Source: a virus. Taken from it: a stretch of DNA of 45,041 bases. The notes below the pieces were generated by a model, which saw only the letters and a program-made list of their open reading frames with translations, did not search any database and was not told the origin of the DNA. Shown here one piece after another: positions 35,214 through 41,770 of the stretch. The position numbers and the translations under genes are program-made. The stretch covers positions 1 to 45,041 of the IMG/VR virus record IMGVR_UViG_3300023443_000210; one strand, 5' to 3'. Position 1 is the stretch's first letter. Every line of letters starts with the position of its first letter.

Positions 35214-35282
35214 TCAAAATCCCTCTTCTATAGCATCTTCTAGCTCTTTTTTCATATTAGCTATATATTGTTTTAAATCCAT
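35214..35282 (-). CDS. 22-residue peptide, coupled leader
   Basis: The short ORF MDLKQYIANMKKELEDAIEE (plus two residues) has a good AGGAAAGGA site and stops 1 base before the membrane-protein start. It is either a tiny protein or a translational coupler. Confidence 0.4.
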   Translation of the reverse strand: MDLKQYIANMKKELEDAIEEGF

Positions 35283-35300
35283 ACTAGTTTCCTTTCCTGA

Positions 35301-35645
35301 TTAGTTGGTTAGTTCTTTGCCGCATTTTGGACAATAATCAAAACTTTTAAAGATTTCATCAGTTTTTATCCAAGCGTAGTCTGGACCCCAATTATGATTA
35401 CAGTCTTTCTCTTCTTCTATCGGGCGAGCATTAATTAAAAGAGCCTCACCCCTAAGAGCGCCATGAACTATTTCTATCTTTGGAAACCATTTTCTATCTG
35501 GTAGATTTAGGTTAAAACCATGTGTCTGACAGTAAACTCTCTTTCCTCGCTCGTTGAGAATAGCGTTGGCAATTTGAGCGATATGCTCAATACCACAGTG
35601 AAATTTAAAATCCTCAGGGTTAAACAGTTCAAACGGCTTACTCAT
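35301..35645 (-). CDS. Hypothetical protein with C-terminal CPKCGK knuckle
   Basis: This 114-residue protein has a C-terminal zinc-knuckle-like end (DYCPKCGKELTN), with further Cys/His at HCGIEH and CNHNW. It is not recognised. GGAAGGA precedes the ATG. Confidence 0.6.
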   Translation of the reverse strand: MSKPFELFNPEDFKFHCGIEHIAQIANAILNERGKRVYCQTHGFNLNLPDRKWFPKIEIVHGALRGEALLINARPIEEEKDCNHNWGPDYAWIKTDEIFKSFDYCPKCGKELTN

Positions 35646-35861
35646 AGTTGTTCCTTCCAGTGTGATATTATTAAAAAGGGGTCATAACCCAAGGGGCCGG
35701 TGTATAAACATTTCTGCTTTGATCCGTTATCCTTGACGTTCTTAGTTTCTTAGTTTCTTCGCACCTAACCCTTTCGCTTTTTACTTTCTTAGCAATAAGC
35801 CGGACCCTTTTTTTGATAAGAGTAGGCCATCTCTCTAGACCGAGTTTGTCCCGTAAACAAA
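35646..35861. other. Intergenic stretch 3' of tRNA-Ile
   Basis: The open frame here reads straight through the tRNA and is not a gene. Visible are a short minus-strand hairpin GGGTTATGACCC followed by CTTTTT (about 35672-35690), which may terminate the tRNA transcript, and a tandem TTCTTAGTTTCTTAGTTTCTT run at 35741-35760. Nothing else is clear. Confidence 0.4.
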
Positions 35862-35937
35862 TGGTCGAAACAACAGGATTCGAACCTGTGACATTTTTCT
35901 TATCAAGAAAGTGCTCTACCAGCTGAGCTATATTCCG
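35862..35937 (-). tRNA. tRNA-Ile (GAT)
   Basis: This is a canonical 76-nt cloverleaf on the minus strand with encoded CCA. The acceptor is CGGAATA pairing with TGTTTCG, the D arm is GCTC..GAGC, and the anticodon loop is TTGATAA with anticodon GAT at 35904-35902. The T arm is ACAGG TTCGAAT CCTGT. One mismatch (C27-A43) closes the anticodon stem. It reads ATT/ATC codons. Confidence 0.9.
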
Positions 35938-36033
35938 AAGGTTTATGCGCAAACATACTGTCATGACAATACTACTGTTTAGGGCACAGTTGCCAAGCCC
36001 TTCCCCTTCGCTGTCATGACCCCTAAATTTCAC

Positions 36034-36366
36034 TTACTCAAGACCTTTCGGTACTTTAACATCTACAATATCAGTCTGCCAGTTAGCCTGTTGAATAGCA
36101 GCATCTAACTTTCGCAGGGCTGTAGCATGTTCATCAAATGATTTGTAAATACTGTCAGGAGTGATAAGACAGGTCTTCTGTGTAACCTCATCAGCCCCTA
36201 CCTGTTCAATACTACCGTGTTCAGCACCGGGTATGGGATCAGTAGCTTTGATCCGTGTTACTGTGTCTTTAAAGAAACCTTGATCGGCCTGTTCTTTAAG
36301 CGGGTTAAGTTGGCCTATTTTCTGAACTAATTGCTTGCGCAAAATTAAAGCCTCTGCTAGTTTCAT
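36034..36366 (-). CDS. DIP1984-family protein (septicolysin-like)
   Basis: This 110-residue protein starts MKLAEALILRKQLVQKIGQL and ends LRKLDAAIQQANWQTDI, the signature N- and C-terminal helices of the DIP1984/septicolysin-like family. Family members are helical proteins of unsettled role in bacteria and phages; this one is shorter than most bacterial forms. AAAGG precedes the ATG, which lies inside the previous gene (62-base overlap). Confidence 0.78.
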   Translation of the reverse strand: MKLAEALILRKQLVQKIGQLNPLKEQADQGFFKDTVTRIKATDPIPGAEHGSIEQVGADEVTQKTCLITPDSIYKSFDEHATALRKLDAAIQQANWQTDIVDVKVPKGLE

Positions 36367-36535
36367 CTTTCTGCCTTTCTATTTTAGAGTTTAGTTTTAT
36401 ATATTCTGAATAGTCTCTCATCATCCGTCCACACTTCGAGCAACTAGGTTGGGGGTTCTTAAGGGGCTTACCTGGAACTATTACAAAGTTCTTACAAGGC
36501 TTACACTCCCACATTGTTAAATAACTCAAATCCAT
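36305..36535 (-). CDS. Zinc-ribbon protein, first gene of the leftward transcript
   Basis: This 76-residue protein has a four-cysteine ribbon, CKPCKNFVIVPG...CSKCG (about 11-35), followed by a charged helix. It is the first gene downstream of the leftward promoter at 36567-36596, with a 25-base leader. A regulatory or nucleic-acid-binding role is possible. Confidence 0.65.
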   Translation of the reverse strand: MDLSYLTMWECKPCKNFVIVPGKPLKNPQPSCSKCGRMMRDYSEYIKLNSKIERQKDETSRGFNFAQAISSENRPT

Positions 36536-36566
36536 TCTAATTCCTCTCCGTGTTGTCTGAGGTAGT

Positions 36567-36596
36567 ATCTTATTCTAGCTTGTTATGGTTTGTCAA
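36567..36596 (-). promoter_or_regulatory. Leftward sigma70-type promoter of the late/packaging operon
   Basis: On the minus strand TTGACA (36596-36591), an 18-bp spacer and TAAGAT (36572-36567) precede the first leftward gene by about 30 bases. The spacer and -10 (AACAAGCTAGAATAAGATA) are almost identical to the rightward promoter at 38658-38686, implying shared control. A second possible -10 lies around 36612-36620. Confidence 0.68.
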
Positions 36597-36728
36597 GGGG
36601 TTTTGTAGTATATTATGAGATAGTGTCTTGTTATAGTTTAGGATGGCTCGAGTTTAGGTTTGGTATCCATATATAATAAAAACCCAATCACCCCTCCCTA
36701 CCCCTATCAATATGTATATACCCCAATA

Positions 36729-36834
36729 CTCACACCCATCACCAGACCCACACAGGAGCCTGTAGCTGAACGTATTAGCATAATGTAACTGATAGTGGCT
36801 TGATGTTGATGATGTTGATTAGAGGGGGTGTGAG
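36729..36834. repeat. 9-bp perfect inverted repeat enclosing a structured 88-nt interval
   Basis: CTCACACCC (36729-36737) and GGGTGTGAG (36826-36834) are perfect inverted copies. Inside lie ACAGG-AG-CCTGT and a tandem GATGTTGAT duplication. It could be an iteron/origin fold or a structured RNA; neither strand shows a clear promoter immediately before it. Confidence 0.6.
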
Positions 36835-36919
36835 AGCGTTGGTTAGTAGAATACCATGTCAATAACTGTCATCGTTTATAAAAACTCCCAGACCCCTTAT
36901 ACAATACTTTATAACAATA

Positions 36920-36940
36920 TAATAATAATAATAATAATAA
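36920..36940. repeat. (TAA)7 microsatellite
   Basis: Seven uninterrupted TAA units lie inside the AT-rich strand-switch region. This may be a DNA-unwinding element or simple slippage product. Confidence 0.9.
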
Positions 36941-37194
36941 CTATTCTTGCTTATACATACTACTAATATATAAATACGTACTCTCAATGAGTGGTACTTA
37001 AAGGTAGGATTGGGTAATAACCACTAAAAACCCATAAAACCACACCACATATACATACACACACAGCAAGATACTACCTTATACATTTTACACAACCACA
37101 ACAAACTAAACTACTAGTATGTTAAATGTATGTTAAATAGTCATTATCAGTCAATATTTAGGTCACTCAAAACGTGTATAAATTATATAAATCC

Positions 37195-37223
37195 TTGCAA
37201 TATAACGAAGGATACAATAATAT
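37195..37223 (+). promoter_or_regulatory. Rightward early promoter
   Basis: TTGCAA (37195-37200), a 17-bp spacer and TAATAT (37218-37223) lie about 40 bases before the first rightward small gene, which has AAGGG before its ATG. Confidence 0.55.
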
Positions 37224-37259
37224 TAAGCAAATAAGAACGATACTTACAAGGGAAATATC

Positions 37260-37607
37260 ATGGAAAATAAGCAAAAGAAGAGGATGAAGACGTTTTACAT
37301 GTTTGAAGAGATTATGCTCGCTATACGTGCGGTGAAACGTGATAGGAATAATAGCTCATTAGGTAGGGTGATTGAGGATCTATTTAGTGCTAATAAGAAG
37401 ATCCGTAAAGGCACATTTGATTACGTAAATGACTTCCTAGATCGTTACTATGTTAGACGGAATGGTGAGATAATGATGGCTAAGAATGAAGAAAGGAAGA
37501 AGGCTAGGGAAGAGAGTGAAGTTAAGTGGAATGTGGAACAGGATAGACTTGGCGCTGAAAGACAAGCTGAACAGAAGGCATATAGAGATAAAATAGAAGG
37601 TAAGTAA
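37260..37607 (+). CDS. Basic/charged coiled-coil early protein
   Basis: This 115-residue protein has a basic N-terminus (NKQKKRMKTFYMFEE) and a long charged C-terminal helix (AKNEERKKAREESEVKW). It is not recognised. It is the first gene of the rightward early cluster, which suggests a host-takeover or regulatory role, but that is inference. Confidence 0.65.
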   Translation: MENKQKKRMKTFYMFEEIMLAIRAVKRDRNNSSLGRVIEDLFSANKKIRKGTFDYVNDFLDRYYVRRNGEIMMAKNEERKKAREESEVKWNVEQDRLGAERQAEQKAYRDKIEGK

Positions 37608-37608
37608 C

Positions 37609-37941
37609 GTGAAAACCGATAAAGAAGCAGGGAAAATGCTCAAGCTAGTTGATAAAGAGATGAGTATTGAAAGTATGAAAGAAAGTAATGTTGTCTATTT
37701 GTACGCTAAATGTGGGTTCAATATTGAATACATTATTGATGTAATCAAAACATATAGAATAGATAGCAACTTCGAAGTGCCAGAAGATGTGCGCAGAGAA
37801 GCGTTAGGGCTTAATGACCCATTAGGTGTGTGTGAATCTATATCAATTGATTTAAAAGGGTTCAGTGAACTATTCCATGACATTATGGATATGGATGAGG
37901 GGATATTTGGTGATGAAGACGACGATGAGGAACTAGAATGA
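37609..37941 (+). CDS. Acidic hypothetical early protein
   Basis: This 110-residue protein starts with GTG one base after the previous stop. The C-terminus is strongly acidic (DMDEGIFGDEDDDEELE). It is not recognised. Its end overlaps the next start by 4 bases. Confidence 0.62.
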   Translation: MKTDKEAGKMLKLVDKEMSIESMKESNVVYLYAKCGFNIEYIIDVIKTYRIDSNFEVPEDVRREALGLNDPLGVCESISIDLKGFSELFHDIMDMDEGIFGDEDDDEELE

Positions 37942-38158
37942 ATAAAAAGTTTAACGAGTTTAATAAAACATTCGGAAAGGGTGGTGCTGAAAACAAAGTA
38001 TGCCGTAAATGCGGTCATACCTGTAATATTGTAAGTTTTTCAAAGATATTCGTTACAAGGGCGGTAGAAAACATATATGTTCTAACTGTGCTAAGAAGGA
38101 TTCGCCTGAAAATTATGCTGATAGGATATTAAAGTCTCTAGGTGATGATTATGAGTAA
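37938..38158 (+). pseudogene. Zinc-finger gene interrupted by a -1 frameshift
   Basis: Frame 0 encodes a start with VCRKCGHTCN and then loses sense, ending at 38132. Reading in the -1 frame from the TTTTT run at about 38036 restores KDIRYKGGRKHICSNCAKK...YADRILKSLGDDYE, ending at 38158. That supplies the second CxxC pair of a four-cysteine zinc finger. It is either a broken gene, a sequence error in a T-run, or a slippage site; no canonical slippery heptamer is visible. Confidence 0.6.
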
Positions 38159-38226
38159 CTAATATAGCTTCAACCCATACAATCCTATACAATAGGGTAG
38201 GTTAATTGGTTATAGAAAGAGAAATT

Positions 38227-38445
38227 ATGAGTGATGATAACTTACTATCAGCCCAAATACACGAAAAGATATTCACATATTTTGATGGCGATGAAGCTAA
38301 AACAGATGAATGGATGAAAACGCCCAACCCACTAATAGGTGGAATCACACCATTAGAGATGTTTATCAACGGTAGAGGTAAGAAGCTTCTTAAGTGGATT
38401 GAAAATAGCCTGGATGAGGATGATTTATACGGCACTATCTTGTGA
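38227..38445 (+). CDS. MbcA/ParS-type antitoxin toxin-binding domain protein
   Basis: This 72-residue protein from the ATG at 38227 (GAGA upstream) matches the C-terminal domain of Xre/MbcA/ParS antitoxins: EWMKTPNPLIGGITPLEMF, then GRGKKLLKWIENSL. In bacteria this domain neutralises RES-type toxins. Here it stands alone, without the usual Xre-like DNA-binding half and without a RES gene nearby. It may be a phage antidote against a host RES toxin, or a repurposed regulator. Confidence 0.75.
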   Translation: MSDDNLLSAQIHEKIFTYFDGDEAKTDEWMKTPNPLIGGITPLEMFINGRGKKLLKWIENSLDEDDLYGTIL

Positions 38446-38503
38446 GTTAGTTAGCCCAACAGAGCCCAGTAACCCATTAGAAACTAATTAGAGAGGGAAT
38501 AGT

Positions 38504-38653
38504 ATGAGTAAAACAATAACAGCTATGTTAATCACTGTATTTTTCGGCATGGCAATTAAATTCCTTACCAGTTACAGTCCCAACCCATTTGAAGCCATTA
38601 TTCTTTACTATGTTATTTGTAATAACCTTGAAGTATATAAAAAGCCCAACTAA
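38504..38653 (+). CDS. Small membrane protein
   Basis: This 49-residue protein has two hydrophobic stretches (ITAMLITVFFGMAIKFL and PFEAIILYYVICN). GAGAGGGA precedes the ATG. It is probably an inner-membrane early protein; the role is unknown. Confidence 0.6.
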   Translation: MSKTITAMLITVFFGMAIKFLTSYSPNPFEAIILYYVICNNLEVYKKPN

Positions 38654-38657
38654 TCTC

Positions 38658-38686
38658 TTGACACACCCAACAAGATAGAATAAGAT
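38658..38686 (+). promoter_or_regulatory. Internal rightward promoter
   Basis: TTGACA (38658-38663), a 17-bp spacer and TAAGAT (38681-38686) precede the 38718 gene. The spacer/-10 sequence ACAAGATAGAATAAGATA repeats that of the leftward promoter at 36567-36596 with one change. Confidence 0.72.
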
Positions 38687-38717
38687 AGTGTAACGTTATA
38701 ACTAAAGGATAGAAATT

Positions 38718-39008
38718 ATGAGAACTAATCAAAAAACATTAGACAGTTTGGTAGAACAGCTCAATAAAAATCTAAATAGGCCTACCACTTCTTATACCCG
38801 GATTGATGGTGAGTGCACCCAACAAAATGAAGGTAACATCCACTTAGACCATTCTTATGGTGGATTACAGTTAGAAACTATGGCAGATGCGGGTGTTTAT
38901 ATTGAATTTGGATACGGCCGACTAACCAAGGGCCAGATGGAAGATAAACTTCGTACTATCTTAGATGCTATCAGAGTTACAAAAGATGCTATTTTAGTGC
39001 GCTTGTAA
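38718..39008 (+). CDS. Conserved phage protein with LDxxYGG motif
   Basis: This 96-residue protein has the pattern HLDHSYGGLQLETMADAG and a helical C-terminus (KGQMEDKLRTILDAIR), which I recognise from many phage early proteins of unknown function (N-terminal KTLDSLVEQLN, then a short beta region). It follows a strong promoter. Confidence 0.68.
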   Translation: MRTNQKTLDSLVEQLNKNLNRPTTSYTRIDGECTQQNEGNIHLDHSYGGLQLETMADAGVYIEFGYGRLTKGQMEDKLRTILDAIRVTKDAILVRL

Positions 39009-39090
39009 CATTTAACTAATACCTCATTCCCAGCCTACAGCCCCTTAACTGGGGTTTTAGGTAGTAATAGCCAACTGGAAAGGGCCAATT

Positions 39091-39219
39091 ATGAAATCAG
39101 AATTCATACAACTAGCAATAGAATACGGAATGACACCAGAAGCCGCTAATACCTATTACACCACCATCCGCAACCCTAAGGGGTTTTTATCTTTGGGACT
39201 ATTAGGGACGGGGGGTTGA
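39091..39219 (+). CDS. Small hypothetical protein
   Basis: This 42-residue protein beginning MKSEFIQLAIEYGMTPEAA could be a short helix-turn-helix-like peptide. GGAAAGGG precedes the start. It is followed 2 bases later by the next ORF. Confidence 0.5.
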   Translation: MKSEFIQLAIEYGMTPEAANTYYTTIRNPKGFLSLGLLGTGG

Positions 39220-39221
39220 TT

Positions 39222-39350
39222 ATGGATGAGTTAGATGATTTTATACAAAGTTGGCAAGAGGCACTAACTTGTCAAGACCGTAGTGAACCGTGGTTAGTAC
39301 TAGCTAAAATAATGCGCGACATACTAGACGAAAGGAAAGACAATGAGTAA
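39222..39350 (+). CDS. Small acidic hypothetical protein
   Basis: This 42-residue acidic protein (MDELDDFIQSWQEAL) has its stop overlapping the next start by 8 bases. GGGGGG precedes the ATG. Coupled short ORFs of this kind are typical of phage early clusters. Confidence 0.5.
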   Translation: MDELDDFIQSWQEALTCQDRSEPWLVLAKIMRDILDERKDNE

Positions 39351-39486
39351 AGAAAAACTTATAATTGAATCCATAAGAGCATTAAGAGACCAATGCGAAG
39401 AGGTTTGGATAAAAAAATGGTGTGATGATATTTTAGACCAATTTCATAAGTTAAAAGAGGAGGAGGAAGATAAGAGAGATGAGTGA
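39343..39486 (+). CDS. Small charged helical protein
   Basis: This 47-residue protein has an acidic coiled-coil end (HKLKEEEEDKRDE). AAAGGA is upstream. It overlaps both neighbours by 8 bases, so it is translated as part of the chain. Confidence 0.52.
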   Translation: MSKEKLIIESIRALRDQCEEVWIKKWCDDILDQFHKLKEEEEDKRDE

Positions 39487-39766
39487 AGTACCTAATGCAA
39501 TGAATCAGATTGAAGATCCAGAACCCGATTCTCACCCAGAACATACAACGACAGATGAGTTGATACAGCAACTAAGAATGAAACATAATGGTAAATACCT
39601 GTACGACCCCTTCTTACATATAGACGTTGCTGGCCGTCTTGAATCACAGCAAAAGAAGATTAAACGATATGAAGCGGCTCTAAATTTAATATCTGAAAAC
39701 TGTCATATTATGGATGATTTGACTTACTGTAATATGGCTTCTGATGCCCTTGAAGAAGAGAAATAG
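39479..39766 (+). CDS. Hypothetical early protein
   Basis: This 95-residue protein has an N-terminal acidic part and a C-terminal helix (AGRLESQQKKIKRYEAALNL). AGGAGGAGG lies before the start. It is not recognised. It stops 3 bases before the TATAATG promoter of the first clear pseudoknot element. Confidence 0.62.
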   Translation: MSEVPNAMNQIEDPEPDSHPEHTTTDELIQQLRMKHNGKYLYDPFLHIDVAGRLESQQKKIKRYEAALNLISENCHIMDDLTYCNMASDALEEEK

Positions 39767-39781
39767 TGTATAATGTTTAAC

Positions 39782-39856
39782 GTCGTGACAGACAATATTA
39801 CTAGCCCATCATCAATTCCAGTTCGTACCGAACTACTGTCACGACTTGGTGATGGG
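39782..39856 (+). ncRNA. Pseudoknotted leader RNA of an HNH gene (copy 1)
   Basis: TATAAT at 39769-39774 places +1 near 39782. From there P1 GTCGTGACAG (39782-39791) pairs perfectly with CTGTCACGAC (39836-39845). P2 CCCATCATCAA (39805-39815) pairs with TTGGTGATGGG (39846-39856) across P1', giving a pseudoknot. P3 AGTTCG/CGAACT (39820-39834) with loop TAC lies inside. Conserved unpaired GACAATATTACT links P1 and P2. The HNH start follows 15 bases later after GAGG. The element corresponds position by position to 42815-42891 with compensatory changes. A read-through ORF from 39773 exists but is disfavoured. Confidence 0.72.
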
Positions 39857-39871
39857 TATTTTGAGGTAGAG

Positions 39872-40342
39872 ATGAAGAAATGTTACAAATGTAAAGAGGC
39901 GAAAGATCCTAGTGAATTCTATAAAAACAAAACCACTAAGGATGGCCTCCGAATCCCTTGTAAAGTGTGTGTGAAAATTTATCAAGAGGATAATAAGGAT
40001 AAGATTAAAGCTTACAAGAAAGAATACTTAAAGAATAATCCAGATTACACCAAAAACTGGTTTAAAAACAATAGAGAAAAGGCAATAGGTTACGCTAAAA
40101 GAAGTAAAGAAAAAGATCCACAAAAGGATAAAGCCCGTCATACGTTAAGGAACGCAGTAAGTTCGGGAAGGGTCTTACAATGTCCATGTTCTGTTTGTGG
40201 TACCGAAGAAGATGTGCATGGTCATCATTGGTCTTATGAAAAAGAACACTGGCTTAATGTCACTTGGCTTTGTAGGAAGCACCATTCAGAAGAACATGAA
40301 AAGATTCGAGCAATCCAAGACTTTGAGAAGAAAGGTAGTTGA
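39872..40342 (+). CDS. HNH endonuclease with N-terminal zinc finger (copy 2 of 3)
   Basis: This 156-residue protein from the ATG at 39872 (GAGGTAGAG upstream) has N-terminal CYKCKEAKDPSEFYKNK and CKVC cysteine pairs, a lysine-rich linker, and a C-terminal HNH core CSVCGTEEDVHGHHWSY...VTWLCRKHHSEEH. It is homologous to the 5881 and 42905 genes. It is preceded by a pseudoknotted RNA leader. A free-standing homing or DNA-processing nuclease is likely; whether the RNA only regulates it or partners it is unknown. Confidence 0.82.
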   Translation: MKKCYKCKEAKDPSEFYKNKTTKDGLRIPCKVCVKIYQEDNKDKIKAYKKEYLKNNPDYTKNWFKNNREKAIGYAKRSKEKDPQKDKARHTLRNAVSSGRVLQCPCSVCGTEEDVHGHHWSYEKEHWLNVTWLCRKHHSEEHEKIRAIQDFEKKGS

Positions 40343-40343
40343 A

Positions 40344-40658
40344 GTGAGTAATGAAACATGTATGTCCTGTGGAGGTTATATCAATAATATATTTCCACCT
40401 TTAGAGAATTGCCAAACCGTCCATTTATACGACGTATATTGTGACTACTATAGAAATAAAGCTAATCTCAAATCCCAACAAGCCAAAATATCGGAGTTAG
40501 AAAAACAATTAGATTACAGTGAACGAACACTAAGTAGTTACGCCAAACATCATAAAGGATGCAGGTTGAATGACCCGAGATATGATCCTGAGTGTAATTG
40601 TGGCCTAGAGGGATTTTTAGAAGATATCAAGGAAAGAAGATTAAATGACAGAAGGTAA
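40344..40658 (+). CDS. Cysteine-rich coiled-coil early protein
   Basis: This protein of about 104 residues starts with GTG at 40344, right after the HNH stop. It has CMSCGG near the N-terminus, a central coiled coil (ANLKSQQAKISELEKQLDY), and a C-terminal Cys/His cluster (CRLNDPRYDPECNCG). It is not recognised. It overlaps the next gene by 14 bases. Confidence 0.6.
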   Translation: MSNETCMSCGGYINNIFPPLENCQTVHLYDVYCDYYRNKANLKSQQAKISELEKQLDYSERTLSSYAKHHKGCRLNDPRYDPECNCGLEGFLEDIKERRLNDRR

Positions 40659-40995
40659 TTCAGGACAACATACTATTGAAGAAGTCTTACAGTGGCTTAA
40701 TGAGAGTAAGGATGAAAACATTAATCTCACATCCCGAATCAAAAAGCTTGAAGAAGAAAAGAAAACTTTAGAGAATTTCATCTCAAAAAGTAAAACGAAA
40801 CGCATTAAATCAACAATAAAATTGTTAAATAAAAACACCTCTCTCCAAGCCCAACTAAAAGCAAGCCAGGCTACAGTAATTAAGATGCAAGAATATGTTC
40901 ATAAATTGACAAAATGTCGAATGGACGATTATTACGATATTGTTTTGGAAGCTGTTGAATATTTTAATACCTTGAAGGGAGATGGAAATGAGTAA
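40645..40995 (+). CDS. Coiled-coil early protein
   Basis: This 116-residue protein is dominated by a basic/acidic coiled coil (TSRIKKLEEEKKTLENFISK). GGAAAGAAG lies upstream of the ATG. The function is unknown. Confidence 0.6.
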   Translation: MTEGNSGQHTIEEVLQWLNESKDENINLTSRIKKLEEEKKTLENFISKSKTKRIKSTIKLLNKNTSLQAQLKASQATVIKMQEYVHKLTKCRMDDYYDIVLEAVEYFNTLKGDGNE

Positions 40996-41167
40996 GAAAT
41001 TTAAAGAAAATAGAATGGTTACAAATGCTATTGAAATAGTTTTTGAAATAATTTCAAGCCAACAAGAAGCCGTAAAAATGACAGATGAAGAATTTAAAGC
41101 TATGCTTGACCATGCTCAAGATAGATGGGATTTTACTATGAATGAATACCGTAATACGGTGGAATAG
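40988..41167 (+). CDS. Small helical early protein
   Basis: This 59-residue protein from the ATG at 40988, with GGGAG upstream, is preferred over an ATG six bases earlier. The sequence is helical and charged; no motif is recognised. Confidence 0.58.
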   Translation: MSKKFKENRMVTNAIEIVFEIISSQQEAVKMTDEEFKAMLDHAQDRWDFTMNEYRNTVE

Positions 41168-41173
41168 GTAAAA

Positions 41174-41302
41174 ATGAAAACAATAATTAAAAAAGGTAAT
41201 TGGACAATCACAATAAAGGAAAGTGATGGTACTCTCGAAATTGATTGGAAAAAAGAAGGTGCACAGAGTAGTAACGGTGTTACCTTGAATACGGAAGGAT
41301 AA
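41174..41302 (+). CDS. Small hypothetical protein
   Basis: This 42-residue, basic then acidic, beta-prone peptide (GNWTITIKESDGTLEIDW) is not recognised. AGGTAA precedes the start. Confidence 0.5.
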   Translation: MKTIIKKGNWTITIKESDGTLEIDWKKEGAQSSNGVTLNTEG

Positions 41303-41307
41303 ACGAT

Positions 41308-41466
41308 ATGACTGAATTAGAGATATTAAAAAATCGTCGTGAAGAAATGTTAAAAACTCAAAAAGCACATCCTTGGGATTCTTTCCGTAGAAAAACATTT
41401 GACCGCTTGGAGGATAAAATTTTCCAATTAAAACAATCACAACCCAGTTCCCCAACGGAGAAATGA
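41308..41466 (+). CDS. Small charged hypothetical protein
   Basis: This 52-residue helical protein (MTELEILKNRREEMLK) follows GGAAGGA. It may be paralogous to other short helical genes in the cluster. The role is unknown. Confidence 0.52.
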   Translation: MTELEILKNRREEMLKTQKAHPWDSFRRKTFDRLEDKIFQLKQSQPSSPTEK

Positions 41467-41472
41467 GCGAAG

Positions 41473-41724
41473 ATGAGCTTTAAAGGTTTGTGCCATCCAG
41501 ATTACCCAAAAGATCCTAATAATAAAATAGTTGTTCATGGTGACGGTTGCAGCTCAGACCATGAGTTTACTGCCTGCGGGATAGCGTTTGAAGAATGGGA
41601 GATAAATGAACAGGAAACAGAATTCACTGATGAACCTATAACCTGTAAATTTTGCATAGAAGCCATTGAGTTAATTTATAACAAATTTAAAAAAGCCAAA
41701 GGTAAATGGAGACAAGTATCATGA
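41473..41724 (+). CDS. Cysteine-containing hypothetical early protein
   Basis: This 83-residue protein has C, H and C-rich segments (HGDGCSSDHEFTACG and TCKFC) that could bind zinc. It is not recognised. A 17-codon ORF starts on its stop (ATGA at 41721) and reaches the next gene, probably a coupling device. Confidence 0.6.
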   Translation: MSFKGLCHPDYPKDPNNKIVVHGDGCSSDHEFTACGIAFEEWEINEQETEFTDEPITCKFCIEAIELIYNKFKKAKGKWRQVS

Positions 41725-41770
41725 CCTCTCACCCCAACTACTCCACCATGCCCGAAGAGAAAGGATTAGA

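Larger units (their letters stand above)
36536..37259. other. Non-coding strand-switch region, candidate replication origin
   Basis: About 720 bases without a gene separate the leftward late operon from rightward early genes. It contains divergent promoters, a 9-bp inverted repeat (36729/36826), tandem GATGTTGAT (36802-36819), a (TAA)7 tract at 36920-36940, and AGGTAGTATCTT at 36560 with its reverse complement at 37068. Composition is very AT-rich from 36840 to 37250. This mix is typical of phage origins and early control regions. Confidence 0.6.

Noticed and set aside
35671-36033. 120-codon minus-strand frame
   Set aside because: It reads through the tRNA-Ile gene (the typical tRNA translation is visible in it) and has no good start site.
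39773-39871. 33-codon in-frame extension of HNH copy 2
   Set aside because: The ATG overlaps the TATAAT -10 box, so it would not be in the transcript, and the stretch forms the conserved pseudoknot. A translated leader cannot be fully excluded because the extension of copy 3 is also open and the first ten codons are similar.
39872-40342. IscB/OMEGA-type RNA-guided nuclease
   Set aside because: The proteins have only a zinc finger and an HNH domain; there is no RuvC domain and they are far too short.
40197-40343. Early start of the 40344 gene
   Set aside because: It lies inside the HNH gene in another frame; the GTG right after the HNH stop is the sensible start.
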